A stretch of DNA of 64,000 nucleotides from Stenotrophomonas maltophilia (GTDB taxonomy: Bacteria > Pseudomonadota > Gammaproteobacteria > Xanthomonadales > Xanthomonadaceae): assembly GCF_006970445.1 (NCBI RefSeq), contig NZ_CP033877.1:1868750-1932749 (forward strand), in the 5' to 3' direction. The notes under the pieces are model-generated. The model worked only from the letters and a program-made list of their open reading frames with translations. It had not been told where the DNA came from and did not search any database. The position numbers were made by a program, and so were the translations under genes. Numbering within the stretch: the first letter of the stretch is position 1; every line of letters starts with the position of its first letter. Shown one piece after another: positions 18,688-28,123 of this stretch.

Positions 18688-19239
18688 GGCGTCGGCTTCC
18701 GTGGCTGTGCTTAACAGCGCCACCGTGAAGAGGTGGCGGACGATGCATGGCTGCAAACCGGGATGATGTAGCGTCATAGAACCGGTGGATCCGAAGATCC
18801 CCACGCACCGCCCGCCAGAAAGGCCGACGGATTGCCCGCCGGCACCGGTTAAGGACGGTGCCGACGGGCAAGCGCAAACTACAGACGCGTACATCAATGC
18901 GGGTTTGCAGACCCGGCCACCCCTTGTCGGTGGCGCGCCATGTTGTTTATGCGCTCGCTCCGAATGCCAATAGAAATTCGCGAACGAATCGCGGAATTCG
19001 AGAGCAAAGAACTATTGTGGCACGCACCATTCGTGCAACACGCGACACTGCCAGACGCATTCGCGCAGATGCGCTGTTGATGGCGATTCGAAGTGACGCA
19101 ATCGCCCGCGCCACAAGCGAATAGCGCGACAGCTTGCTTTGCAACAGTTCTTAGTCCGCCTCGCCAAACAACGGCACGCGATCAGCCGCACATCCCGAAA
19201 ATCGGTTCAAACCCGACACCGCCAGCGAGCCTTGCAGCT
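18688..19239. other. 550-bp gap without a convincing gene
   Basis: The gap lies between two genes on the minus strand. It contains one strong hairpin (18832-18871) and, at 18970-19125, a run with repeated attcg words. An arginine-rich reading frame crosses the latter (18858-19124), but it has no ribosome binding site and resembles nothing known. The promoter of the small hypothetical gene should be just above 18687. Confidence 0.5.
18832..18871. repeat. Long GC-rich hairpin
   Basis: Arms 18832-18847 and 18856-18871 pair at 15 of 16 positions around an 8-base loop (gttaagga). No T tract follows on either strand, so it is not a standard terminator. It has no GTAG head, so it is not a typical SMAG element. 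Confidence 0.7.
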
Positions 19240-20157
19240 TCAACCAACGCCATCCTCAGCCGCATTCCCCACCAGCAACTCAATCATCGCCCGCGCCGCC
19301 GCCGACTGCCGCCGATGCGGCGCATAGATCACCGAGAACGGCCTCGACCGCCCCCGCAGCTGCGGCAGCACTTCCACCAGCTGCCCGCGCTGCAACCGCT
19401 CGCGCACGATGAACGCATAGCTCTGGCAGATGCCGATGCCCTGTTCGGCCAGCGACACCACGCCGAGCACATCGTCGGAGGTCTCGATAGACGAACGCGG
19501 CAGCCAGTCCACGTCGCGCCCGTCGTCGCGGAACACCCACGGCGCCAGCCGCCCGGTGCGCGGCATCACGAAGGGCAGGCACAGATGCTGCTGCAGATCG
19601 TCCAGCGTCTGCGGCGTGCCGCGGCGCTGCAGGTAGTCCGGCGCGGCCACCAGCACCAAAGGCGCATCCTCCAGCTTCCGCCCCACCAGCCCGCTGTCCG
19701 GCAGCTGGCCCAGGCGGATGGCCAGGTCGAAGCCTTCGGCCACCAGGTCCACGTTGCGGTTGGTGATGTTCAGTTCCACCTGCACCTGCGGGTACTGCTG
19801 CGCAAAGCGCGCCAGCACGGGCGGCAGCCGGTAGTGGCCATAGGTGGTGGGCACGCTCAGGCGCACGCGGCCGGCCAGCGCACCATCCTGGGCCAGTACG
19901 TCGCGCTCGGCGTCGTCCAGCAGGCCGAAGGCGGTGCGCACCTGTTCCAGATAGAGCCGCCCGGCGTCGGTCAGGCCCACGCGGCGGGTGGTCCGCTGCA
20001 GCAGCTGCCGGCCCAGCCGCGCTTCCAGGCGGGTGACCGCGCGGCTCAGCACCGAGGGCGTGGTGGACAGCGCCACCGCGCCGGCAGTGAACGAGCCGTG
20101 CTCGGCCACCGCCAGGAACACCTCCACATCGCCCAGGTAGTCGAACTTGCGGCTCAT
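19240..20157 (-). CDS. LysR-family transcriptional regulator
   Basis: A 305-residue regulator starting M-S-R-K-F-D-Y-L-G-D. The winged HTH (residues 8-66) has the typical S-V-L-S-R-A-V-T-R-L-E-A-R-L-G recognition stretch. The effector domain follows with A-I-R-L-G, placing it near the CrgA-like subgroup. It is divergent from the PfpI-like gene, with a 97-bp shared promoter region holding a palindrome. It probably controls that gene and itself. Confidence 0.88.
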   Translation of the reverse strand: MSRKFDYLGDVEVFLAVAEHGSFTAGAVALSTTPSVLSRAVTRLEARLGRQLLQRTTRRVGLTDAGRLYLEQVRTAFGLLDDAERDVLAQDGALAGRVRLSVPTTYGHYRLPPVLARFAQQYPQVQVELNITNRNVDLVAEGFDLAIRLGQLPDSGLVGRKLEDAPLVLVAAPDYLQRRGTPQTLDDLQQHLCLPFVMPRTGRLAPWVFRDDGRDVDWLPRSSIETSDDVLGVVSLAEQGIGICQSYAFIVRERLQRGQLVEVLPQLRGRSRPFSVIYAPHRRQSAAARAMIELLVGNAAEDGVG

Positions 20158-20196
20158 TTGGCTCTCCTGGGAACAGATGTTTTGCGATGCGGCCAA

Positions 20197-20222
20197 TTTA
20201 TCGCCGCTGGGGCGATGAATAA
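20197..20222. promoter_or_regulatory. Palindrome between LysR and PfpI-like genes
   Basis: Arms tttatcgcc and ggcgatgaataaa face each other across gctgg. The core atcgcc/ggcgat pairs exactly and the outer tttat/ataaa pairs with one extra base. Its place midway between the divergent genes suggests a LysR binding site. Confidence 0.5.
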
Positions 20223-20244
20223 AGTGGCCGCCATTCCCCGATAG

Positions 20245-21094
<850 letters not shown>

Positions 21095-21189
21095 GGCGGA
21101 GCTACAACGCAGGCTGCCAGCCTTGTGGGCCGAGGGGCCAGCGCCTCGGCCTGTCTATGGAAGTGCCAATGTGGTCGGCAGAGAGGGCG

Positions 21190-21765
21190 TCAGCCCTTCG
21201 CGAACGCTGCCCCTGACAGATCTTCAATCTGGGAAAGCGCGTGATGCGTCGCGGTCCAATTGCCGGCGTGCCTGATCGCCACGCCTCCGGCCGCTGTCCA
21301 GGAATCACAGTTCGCTTCGAAATCGTCGATCAGAACATCGCCCGGCTGGTGCATGAAAAGAGGCTTATGCCTGCCACCAAGCACAGGCAACACCAGGCAG
21401 GTTGCTGACAGGTGTTCGCGAACCCACTGTCGCTTCTGCATGGCAGCGAGCGGATAGTTCGATTTCGGGCAGGCCGTGAGAATCACCGGATTCAAGTGGT
21501 GGATGCTGTGGAAGAACTCCACTGCACCCTGCATCGGCGGCAGGTCGCGGAAAAACGACGGGTGGTTGTTGATGTGTTTCCACATCTCATCGTCGGCAAG
21601 CAATCGATGGTCCAAGCCAAACAGGGTGGGAAATGCCGCGTCGAAATCGGCCATGACGCCATCAAGATCTACATAGATCGTGCGTCTGGATGCATTCGAT
21701 CCATCTGTGTGCTGCTTCGCGAGCGGGTCCATCATCGCTATCGACTTCACATCATCTGCGTTCAT
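21190..21765 (-). CDS. 5'-nucleotidase-like HAD hydrolase (NT5C type)
   Basis: A 191-residue HAD-superfamily phosphatase. Motif I Y-V-D-L-D-G-V places nucleophile Asp33 and acid/base Asp35. Motif II is L-T-A-C-P-K-S, and motif IV D-V-L-I-D-D-F appears near residue 145. The overall pattern fits 5'(3')-deoxyribonucleotidase NT5C proteins, which dephosphorylate nucleoside monophosphates. The first 25 residues are not part of the fold, so the true start may be one of the internal Met codons (residue 11 or 12). It is a single gene with no clear partner. Confidence 0.8.
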   Translation of the reverse strand: MNADDVKSIAMMDPLAKQHTDGSNASRRTIYVDLDGVMADFDAAFPTLFGLDHRLLADDEMWKHINNHPSFFRDLPPMQGAVEFFHSIHHLNPVILTACPKSNYPLAAMQKRQWVREHLSATCLVLPVLGGRHKPLFMHQPGDVLIDDFEANCDSWTAAGGVAIRHAGNWTATHHALSQIEDLSGAAFAKG

Positions 21766-22373
21766 CAGAGCGTTCTCCTCTCAAGGGTGGGCTTTCTTCT
21801 TCATCGGTTCCCCAGTAGCGGGGCAGAGTGTTTGGCGATTGCGACAGACGTGGCGGCAATCGCGATGCCGACTGCGCCGGCACGGCTGAAGGGGGCGGCG
21901 ACCCACGGATGCCGTAATCGGCATGCTGGAAATGCGGCTTATGTCGCGGCGCTTCTTCAAAGGCCTGCCGGGTGGCTGACCTGGCCCTTGGCCAAGACGC
22001 ACGGCCCGCAGCCGCTGGCTCATCTCGCCAACCAAGGATCAGTCTGGTGCGCTGGTGAGTGGATAATCGCGAGTGCTACGGATAGGCCGAACGGGGATAT
22101 ACCTGTCGCGCTCGGTCCGGACTCAATCCAAGGACGCCACAGAAAATGGATGCTCAGGCAGACTCAATATAGCACGCCGACCCGCGCGATCATCATGCCG
22201 GAGCGCGTGTGTTCTGTACGCGCCCTTGGCCGCGGCTGATTAGCGCGAGCGGCCTGAAGCCGCTCGATCTCCAGTCGTTCGATTGGGCATGGCGGGGCTG
22301 CCATGGCACCATGGCCGGCTGGCCTCGTCCTTCCGGGCGGGGCCGTTTTCCCAGGGAAGCCCTCGAACACGAC
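21766..22373. other. 600-bp gap, no recognisable gene
   Basis: Short reading frames on both strands (for example minus 21781-22035) lack ribosome binding sites and known motifs. Codon bias is poor, so this looks like decayed or non-coding DNA. The promoters for the divergent flanking genes must lie here; an AT-rich patch near 22165-22180 (actcaatatagcac) is the best candidate for the lipoprotein gene. Confidence 0.45.
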
Positions 22374-23105
22374 ATGCGAACGTCTTTTTTCATTCTCTCC
22401 GCCCTGTGCCTTGGCTTGCTGTCTGGCTGCGCGAGTGGCCCGGAGGAGCACACCTCAAGCCGCGAGATCACGGGTGCGTTCGTGGCCGACGACGGCCAGC
22501 TGTACCTGCTGCCGCGCTTTGAAGAGCCGATGCGTTTCAATGCCACGCCGTTCCGCGAGTACCGCGCGCTGATGGACAGCCCGCTGCGCGAGGCCGTGGC
22601 CTGCGCGCAGATGTACTTCCACGAGGATTGGCGCGACCCGGCCAACAAGGCCAAGGTGCACGGCAGCTATGCGCTGCTGCTGCGGCCGGAGCAGGTGGCG
22701 CCGGAACAGGCCGCGCAGTTCAAGCTGGAGCGGATTGAGGTGCTCCCACGCGAGGCGAAGTATGTGGATGAGCGGGCGCGCTACTACCTGCCGCAGGATC
22801 GGAGCCGCTATGCGCTGGCGTTTGATCGGGCCTGCAATCTTTCAAAGAAGGGCGGCAGCTATTACAGCGCGCTGTTCGAGGGCGACGGCGAGCGGGTGAA
22901 GTTGCCGGATGCCGCTGCGCTGGCGGAGAAGGGGAAGCTGGGGCAGCCCATCAGTGCACGGGCGCAGCGGATCCTGCCGGAGAGGGAGGACAAGCCGGGT
23001 GTTGGGACGGCGGCTGGGAAGGTGCTGGGCGCGGCGTTGATACCTGTGGCGGTTCCGGTGTTTGTATTGAGCCTGCCGTTCCTGGGGCCGGATCATTGGA
23101 AGTGA
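22374..23105 (+). CDS. Putative lipoprotein of unknown function
   Basis: A 243-residue protein with a lipoprotein signal: M-R-T-S-F-F-I-L, a hydrophobic stretch, then lipobox L-S-G-C with the lipidated Cys at about 19. The mature part has no recognised domain. It contains an R-A-R-Y-Y-L-P-Q-D-R-S-R-Y-A-L-A segment, and a hydrophobic segment near the C-terminus (G-A-A-L-I-P-V-A-V-P-V-F-V-L-S-L) that may touch a membrane. The frame stays open upstream to 22209, but the lipoprotein signal fixes the start at 22374. It is convergent with the peptidase gene. Confidence 0.7.
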   Translation: MRTSFFILSALCLGLLSGCASGPEEHTSSREITGAFVADDGQLYLLPRFEEPMRFNATPFREYRALMDSPLREAVACAQMYFHEDWRDPANKAKVHGSYALLLRPEQVAPEQAAQFKLERIEVLPREAKYVDERARYYLPQDRSRYALAFDRACNLSKKGGSYYSALFEGDGERVKLPDAAALAEKGKLGQPISARAQRILPEREDKPGVGTAAGKVLGAALIPVAVPVFVLSLPFLGPDHWK

Positions 23106-23120
23106 TGGGTTGAGGGGAAG

Positions 23121-23144
23121 CATCCACGCATGGCGTGGATCTAC
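23121..23144 (+). repeat. Solitary SMAG palindrome
   Basis: Hairpin atccacgc-atg-gcgtggat followed by CTAC at 23141-23144. It lies between two convergent genes and touches the stop of the peptidase gene. The same hairpin sequence occurs again at 46676. Confidence 0.7.
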
Positions 23145-24517
23145 CGGCACCTCGGTTTGCCACCTGCCACACAGCTTGCTCGCCAATGCTCCCAGGCCTT
23201 GGCATCGATGCCGGCCTTCATCGCAATGCCTTGCAGCTCCGCCCAGTTCCTCGGCGAAGGCGCGGCCAGCAGCCCGCGCATGAAGGCCTGCATCTTCGCC
23301 TCACCCACCTGCTTCTCCAGCGAGAGCAACAGCAAGGGCGCATAGACGTAACGATACATCTCGCCCAGATCCGAGCTGCCATCGATGGCATCGAATGCGG
23401 GCAGCGGCTTCTCCTGCTTTTCGATGGCCGATTGCAGTCGCGCGATGTAGCGATCCGCCGCGGCATCGCCACTGATCTCACGCAGCGCTTTGATCGACAG
23501 GAATTCGGCGCTGGACTCCAGCAGCACCCAGAAGTAGGGACCCTGCGGACGGTTCAGCGTGCCGAAGTAGTAGTGGCCCATTTCGTGCGCGATGTACTGC
23601 ACGCGCCGCTCGGCCTTCTCGCCACCGGCCAGCAGTGAATCGGCCACGTTGCCGATGCTGCCGCTCATGGCGATGGTCGGCCAGGTGGCAAAGCCCCACT
23701 CGCTGCCCTCGCGGTCGCGCTCGATCTGGTTGAGCGTGACCATGCGCAGGAAGGTGGGGCGGTCAGCCAGCGGCACGCCAATGTAACGGCTGTGCACGTC
23801 GGCTATCTTCTGCACCGTGCTGGACAATGCATCGACCTTGGCCGTGGGCAGGGTCTCGTTGAGGATCGTGACCTGCGCGGTGCGGGTGATCGGGCCGCTG
23901 CCGCCGAACAGCAGGATCGGCCGCGCCTTCTCGCTGTGGAATCGGCCTTGCGCGCCTTCGATGGCCGGGCTGCCGTTGAGGTACAGGAACCGGCAGCCGG
24001 CGCAGTCCACCTGCAGGTCGTAGCGGCTTTCGCTGCTGCGCACGCGGGCCTTGGGGTCGAACGCCTGCGGCAACCATGCGGACTGTTCGGTGAAGCGGGC
24101 GCTGTCGCCGTTGAAGGCCATCATGCCTTTGAAGTCGTCCAGGGCGTCGTGCTTCGGGTACAGCGGGAACGCGCCGACGTACTGCACGCAGAGCGTGGCG
24201 GCGGGCTCGGCCAGGGTGTAGACACGTGCCTCGCCGTCCACGCCCGGGTCGTACCAGCCATCAAACCCGACCGGCTTGCCGTCACCATCGGTGACCCGCG
24301 CGACGTTCAGGCCGGCATTGAGCACGAATGAGCCCTTTGATGCGGCTGGGAGGTTGGCCACGCAGACATCGCCTTCGACGCGGCCGCTGGCAATATCCAG
24401 CCGCACGCTGCCGGTGGTAAGCGGCGTGGCCGGTTGCGCGGTCGGTGCGGCCACGCTGGTGGCTGGGGCGAGCAGCGCGATCAGAGCGGCGGGTAGCAGG
24501 GCGTTGCAGGGCTTCAT
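23141..24517 (-). CDS. Exported zinc metallopeptidase (gluzincin type)
   Basis: A 458-residue protein with a signal peptide (residues 1-24, ending S-V-A-A). It carries H-E-M-G-H at 311-315 and a glutamate at 334, exactly 18 residues after the second His, which is the HExxH-x18-E zinc site of M1/M61-type peptidases. The region before it is a beta-rich domain with several Cys residues (a C-x2-C near 190), as in M1 N-terminal domains. The catalytic part is shorter than in full aminopeptidases, so the substrate range is uncertain. The stop codon falls in a SMAG element. No operon partner. Confidence 0.75.
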   Translation of the reverse strand: MKPCNALLPAALIALLAPATSVAAPTAQPATPLTTGSVRLDIASGRVEGDVCVANLPAASKGSFVLNAGLNVARVTDGDGKPVGFDGWYDPGVDGEARVYTLAEPAATLCVQYVGAFPLYPKHDALDDFKGMMAFNGDSARFTEQSAWLPQAFDPKARVRSSESRYDLQVDCAGCRFLYLNGSPAIEGAQGRFHSEKARPILLFGGSGPITRTAQVTILNETLPTAKVDALSSTVQKIADVHSRYIGVPLADRPTFLRMVTLNQIERDREGSEWGFATWPTIAMSGSIGNVADSLLAGGEKAERRVQYIAHEMGHYYFGTLNRPQGPYFWVLLESSAEFLSIKALREISGDAAADRYIARLQSAIEKQEKPLPAFDAIDGSSDLGEMYRYVYAPLLLLSLEKQVGEAKMQAFMRGLLAAPSPRNWAELQGIAMKAGIDAKAWEHWRASCVAGGKPRCR

Positions 24518-24683
24518 CGGGCCATCCTTGGGTGGATGGCGTTGACTATAGGGCCAACATCGATGGACGCGGAGAGTCTTCTGGTCACCCGGTCTTGTGG
24601 GGCTGGCGGAATACCCTGGCATGGTGCAGGCATAATGCCAGCGGGGCGAACGGATGCCCGCGAACAGGAAGGACGCCTGCGCC

Positions 24684-25163
24684 ATGACGAACATGCCCAC
24701 CCAGCTCACGACCGACTTCGACACGGTGCTCGACCGTGGTGACATTGCGGCGGCGCGGCGGCTGCTCGCTCCGCCTCTTGCGCGTGGCTGTGCCGAAGCG
24801 TTGTTCCTTTCTTCTTCGATACCTGCTGGCAAGGACGACGCACACGCCGAGGCGGACAGCTTGGCGACCCTCAAGCGAGCCGCAGAGAAGGGTTACATCC
24901 CGGCCATCTACGCGATGGGGCTGTGCCTGCTGATGGGTGACGGCGTTGAGCAGGACGTCACGCGGGCGGCCGCGCATTTTGAGCGGGCATCGGAGGCTGG
25001 GTATCCGTCGGCCATGTACGAGTTTGGCCTGGCGCTGTTCCATGGCAAGGGTGTGGCCAGGGACGTACCACGTGCGGTGTACCTGATCCGCGCTTCGGCG
25101 CAGGGTGGGAATGAGTACGCCAGGGAGTTCCTGTTGGCGTATTCATTGGGCGTGGACGCGTAG
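24684..25163 (+). CDS. Sel1-like repeat protein
   Basis: A 159-residue cytoplasmic protein. Three Sel1/TPR-like units are visible from about residue 55: L-K-R-A-A-E-K-G-Y-I-P-A-I-Y-A-M-G, then H-F-E-R-A-S-E-A-G-Y-P-S-A-M-Y-E-F-G and Y-L-I-R-A-S-A-Q-G-G-N, each preceded by G-x-G-V-x-x-D. Such repeats bind proteins, but no partner is evident. The ATG at 24684 follows a weak RBS. The gene is divergent from the peptidase. Confidence 0.8.
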   Translation: MTNMPTQLTTDFDTVLDRGDIAAARRLLAPPLARGCAEALFLSSSIPAGKDDAHAEADSLATLKRAAEKGYIPAIYAMGLCLLMGDGVEQDVTRAAAHFERASEAGYPSAMYEFGLALFHGKGVARDVPRAVYLIRASAQGGNEYAREFLLAYSLGVDA

Positions 25164-25224
25164 GAGGTGGGTGCGGCGGCCGGTGACGTTACACTGGCTG
25201 CCTAGGCCCGATGGAAGCTCGCCC

Positions 25225-26007
25225 ATGTTCAGTAGAAAGGTTGCGGTGGTCACCGGCTCCACCAGCGGTATCGGTCTTGGCACCGCCACGGCGCTGGCGC
25301 GGCAGGGTGCCGACATCGTGCTGAATGGCTTCGGCGATGCGGCGGAAATCGAGCGCCTCCGTTCCCGGTTGGAAGCCGAGTTCGGCGTGCGGGTGGCGCA
25401 TGATGGCGCCGACCTGTCCCGTGGCGAGGCAGTGCGCGGAATGATCGCCCACGCCGTTTCGACGATGGGGCGCATCGACATTCTGGTGAACAACGCGGGC
25501 ATCCAGCACACCGCGTCGATCGACGAGTTTCCCGTAGACAAGTGGGATGCGATCCTGGCGCTGAATCTGTCGGCGGTGTTCCATGCAACGGCGGCGGCCT
25601 TGCCGCACATGAAGCAGCAGGGCGCCGGTCGCATCATCAACATCGCATCCGTGCATGGGCTGGTCGGCTCGGTGAACAAGTCGGCCTATGTGGCGGCCAA
25701 GCATGGCGTGGTGGGGTTCACCAAGGTGACCGCGCTGGAGAATGCGGGCACCGGGATTACCGCCAACGCGATCTGCCCGGGTTGGGTGCGGACCGCGCTG
25801 GTCGAGCAACAGATCACTGCGTTGGCCGAGCGCGAAGGCACGGATCAAGAGACCGCCGCGCGCGCGTTGCTGGCCGAGAAACAGCCCTCGTTGCAGTTCG
25901 TGACGCCCGAGCAGCTGGGAGAAATGGTGGTGTTCCTGGCCTCGGATGCCGCCGCTCAGATCACCGGCACGGCGTTGCCGGTGGACGGTGGCTGGACGGC
26001 GCGCTAG
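25225..26007 (+). CDS. Short-chain dehydrogenase, probable 3-hydroxybutyrate dehydrogenase
   Basis: A 260-residue classical SDR. NAD-binding T-G-S-T-S-G-I-G at 10-17, N-N-A-G near 89, and the catalytic Ser with Y-V-A-A-K (Y-x3-K) near 155 are all present. The segment G-I-Q-H-T-A-S-I-D-E-F-P and the helix A-L-L-A-E-K-Q-P-S-L-Q-F-V-T match D-3-hydroxybutyrate dehydrogenases, which interconvert 3-hydroxybutyrate and acetoacetate with NAD. No PHB or acetoacetate genes are adjacent. The last 4 bases overlap the convergent membrane-protein gene. Confidence 0.82.
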   Translation: MFSRKVAVVTGSTSGIGLGTATALARQGADIVLNGFGDAAEIERLRSRLEAEFGVRVAHDGADLSRGEAVRGMIAHAVSTMGRIDILVNNAGIQHTASIDEFPVDKWDAILALNLSAVFHATAAALPHMKQQGAGRIINIASVHGLVGSVNKSAYVAAKHGVVGFTKVTALENAGTGITANAICPGWVRTALVEQQITALAEREGTDQETAARALLAEKQPSLQFVTPEQLGEMVVFLASDAAAQITGTALPVDGGWTAR

Positions 26008-26768
26008 GCAGCGGGCTGTGCCCGCCGCTGCAGCATCGGCAGCGCCACCAGGGTCGCGAGAATGGTGAACAGCACCAGCGACGAGCCCACCGTACCGAAG
26101 CCCAGGCCACCTTTTTCCAGCGGCTTGGTGAGCAGGTCGCCGAAGGTGGCGCCGAACGGACGAGTGAGCACGAAGGCGATCCAGAACAGGATGACCCGGT
26201 TGATGCCCTTGATGCGGGTGGCCAGCGCGGTGAGCGCGATGAGGCTGCCGATCAGCAGAGCGCCGCCGGTGAAGCCCAGCCCGGAATCGTCGGCGAGGAA
26301 GTCGCCCAGCGCGGTTCCGAGCGTGTTGGAGAACAGCACGGCGGTCCAGTAGAAGCCCTCGGCGCGGCGCGATGCGATGTTGCTGACCGAGATCGACTTC
26401 TCCGACATGCGCCAGGCCAACAGCACCAGCGCCAGGCAGCCGGCGAGCAGGCTGGCGCCGGTGGCGTAGCCCAGCCCCAGCGTGCGGTCGATCAGGTCCG
26501 ACATCGTCGTGCCGGCGGTGCTTGTGGCGAGCACCACCGACCAGAACAGCAGCGGGTGGAAGCGCCGCGCGGACAATTGCACGGCCAGCAGGCCGGCGAA
26601 GATCGCCAGCAGGATGGCCGAGCTGGCCACGTAGCCCAGATTGAGCGTCATCGACAGCAGGTCACCCGCGGTCTCGCCGAGGGTGGTGGCGGCGATCTTC
26701 ATCACCCAGAAGCCGAGGGTAACCGCCGCCACTTTGCTGTGCAGGGAATCTGCGTCTGAAGCACTCAT
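26004..26768 (-). CDS. Inner-membrane protein with four internal repeats (COG4705-like)
   Basis: A 254-residue protein with about eight membrane segments arranged as four repeats. Each repeat carries a small-residue/acidic motif and then a G-L-G-Y/F phrase: T-L-G-E-T-A-G-D-L-L, S-T-A-G-T-T-M-S-D-L, N-T-L-G-T-A-L-G-D-F and R-P-F-G-A-T-F-G-D-L. One Asp per repeat inside the membrane region suggests a pseudo-symmetric transporter or channel. The family is uncharacterised; relation to COG4705 is from memory. It is convergent with the SDR gene and has no operon mates. Confidence 0.75.
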   Translation of the reverse strand: MSASDADSLHSKVAAVTLGFWVMKIAATTLGETAGDLLSMTLNLGYVASSAILLAIFAGLLAVQLSARRFHPLLFWSVVLATSTAGTTMSDLIDRTLGLGYATGASLLAGCLALVLLAWRMSEKSISVSNIASRRAEGFYWTAVLFSNTLGTALGDFLADDSGLGFTGGALLIGSLIALTALATRIKGINRVILFWIAFVLTRPFGATFGDLLTKPLEKGGLGFGTVGSSLVLFTILATLVALPMLQRRAQPAA

Positions 26769-26947
26769 CGAGGGTCGCCAAGGATGCCTGCGGGCGATGC
26801 TGTGGCGGCGGGCGTCGGAGTGCGGTCGGAAACGGGTTCGGCGAGGGTGAGCGTGGGGGCGGCGTTCAGCCGGCGCTGGTCAGTCGATATCATAGACAAT
26901 CGTGTAAGCGATTCATCCGCACAGAATCACCGATTCAGGAGTCAAGG

Positions 26948-27619
26948 ATGTCCGACGTATCGCTAAGGTCCAGCATAATTGTTGCAGTTGTTTCTTCCGT
27001 GCTCAGCTCTGTCCTGACTCTGGGGGGTGGTCTGATGCTGCAATCGTACATATCAGAGAAGAGCGAAGCTGAAAGATTCGCTGAAGGCGCCCAGCTTACC
27101 TTCCAGGAAACGGTAGTTCTCCTCAATGAAGGCTACTTGGCCCTGAAGCAGCTGCAATGGGCGACGGACGGAAAGGGATGGGAGGAAGTGAAAGACGGTC
27201 CTTGGCTGGATTACATGGAGTTCAACCGCCAATGGAATCAGAAGTTGATTGCCCATTACTTTAAGATTGAGCGCTACTTTGGAACTGGTGCAGCAAAGAA
27301 GCTGGTTGATCTCAGTGGGGCGTCTGATTCCAATGTGCTGGCGGCCGATACCGAAAGCTATAACTTCAAGGATCATGCGGACGCTATCGAATACTCGATT
27401 CGGCGCGCTGCGATAAGCAGGATGGTCTTCGACAAGGAAGGTGCGAAAATTCTGCAAGTTGAGCTAATTGATCATCTTGAAGATGATCGTCAGAATAGAG
27501 AGAAAATGTCGGGTCTGATGGGGGCATACCAGAAGAACGTGGTTGACTACAGCCGTGGATTGGATAGAACTCTCGATCAGTTGGGTGTCAAACGCGTTGT
27601 AGCCAAAGCGCATCAGTAG
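26948..27619 (+). CDS. Hypothetical single-pass membrane protein
   Basis: A 223-residue protein with one N-terminal membrane segment (about residues 8-31). A charged, mainly helical domain follows, with regions likely to form coiled coil (S-E-K-S-E-A-E-R-F-A-E-G and the C-terminal 70 residues). No known domain is recognised. The DNA is AT-richer than its neighbours and uses codons that are rare in the surrounding genes, suggesting acquisition. The start ATG at 26948 has an AGGAG-like RBS (caggagtcaagg). Confidence 0.7.
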   Translation: MSDVSLRSSIIVAVVSSVLSSVLTLGGGLMLQSYISEKSEAERFAEGAQLTFQETVVLLNEGYLALKQLQWATDGKGWEEVKDGPWLDYMEFNRQWNQKLIAHYFKIERYFGTGAAKKLVDLSGASDSNVLAADTESYNFKDHADAIEYSIRRAAISRMVFDKEGAKILQVELIDHLEDDRQNREKMSGLMGAYQKNVVDYSRGLDRTLDQLGVKRVVAKAHQ

Positions 27620-27658
27620 GCGTGGCGGGCGAATCCCCAACGGAAAGTGTTTGCTCGC

Positions 27659-28123
27659 TCAACTCGGTTTCGCAAACACATCCAGCCCCTTGCCCGTCTC
27701 CAGCAGCGACTTCAGGCTCGACAGCACGATCGGCCAGCCCTGGCGGATGCCGGTATCCATGCCGCTGCCCGGTTCCAGTTCGTCGTGGGTGACGGTCAGG
27801 CGCACCATGTCCTGGTAGGGCACGATATCGAAGGTGACGCGGCTGTAGGCGTCCGGGTTCTCTGCCTGCGAGGCGGCGGCCCAGGTGATGACCAGTCGCG
27901 AGGGTGGGGTGCTTTCCACCACTTCGCCCACCAGTTCGACCGAGCGTGTTTCGTTGGCGCGCACATGCTGCCAGCGCGAGCCGGGCTTCCAGTCCGAGAC
28001 GTTTTCGTGGCCCCAGTAGCGGCTGGCGATCTCGGGGCGGGTGATGGCCTCGAACACCTTCTGCGGGGTGGAAGCGATGTAGATCACGTGGATGAAGCGG
28101 GTAGTCTCTGCGGACATCGTCAT
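27659..28123 (-). CDS. SRPBCC / AHSA1-domain protein
   Basis: A 154-residue protein of the START-like SRPBCC fold (activator-of-Hsp90-ATPase homology type). The pattern I-A-S-T-P-Q-K-V-F-E-A-I-T at the first helix and G-W-P-I-V-L-S-S-L-K-S-L-L-E-T-G at the last helix line the hydrophobic pocket. Ligand is unknown. It overlaps the ArsR gene by 4 bp and is the last gene of a three-gene minus-strand operon. Confidence 0.85.
   Translation of the reverse strand: MTMSAETTRFIHVIYIASTPQKVFEAITRPEIASRYWGHENVSDWKPGSRWQHVRANETRSVELVGEVVESTPPSRLVITWAAASQAENPDAYSRVTFDIVPYQDMVRLTVTHDELEPGSGMDTGIRQGWPIVLSSLKSLLETGKGLDVFAKPS

Noticed and set aside
18858..19124. Arginine-rich small protein
   Set aside because: No RBS, no known similarity, and equal open frames on the other strand.
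21781..22035. Small cysteine-containing minus-strand protein ending in lysines
   Set aside because: I looked for a zinc ribbon or HU-like tail but found no consistent motif; the frame is poorly supported.
22209..22373. N-terminal extension of the lipoprotein gene
   Set aside because: The extra 55 residues would bury the lipoprotein signal. The ATG at 22374 places the lipobox Cys correctly.
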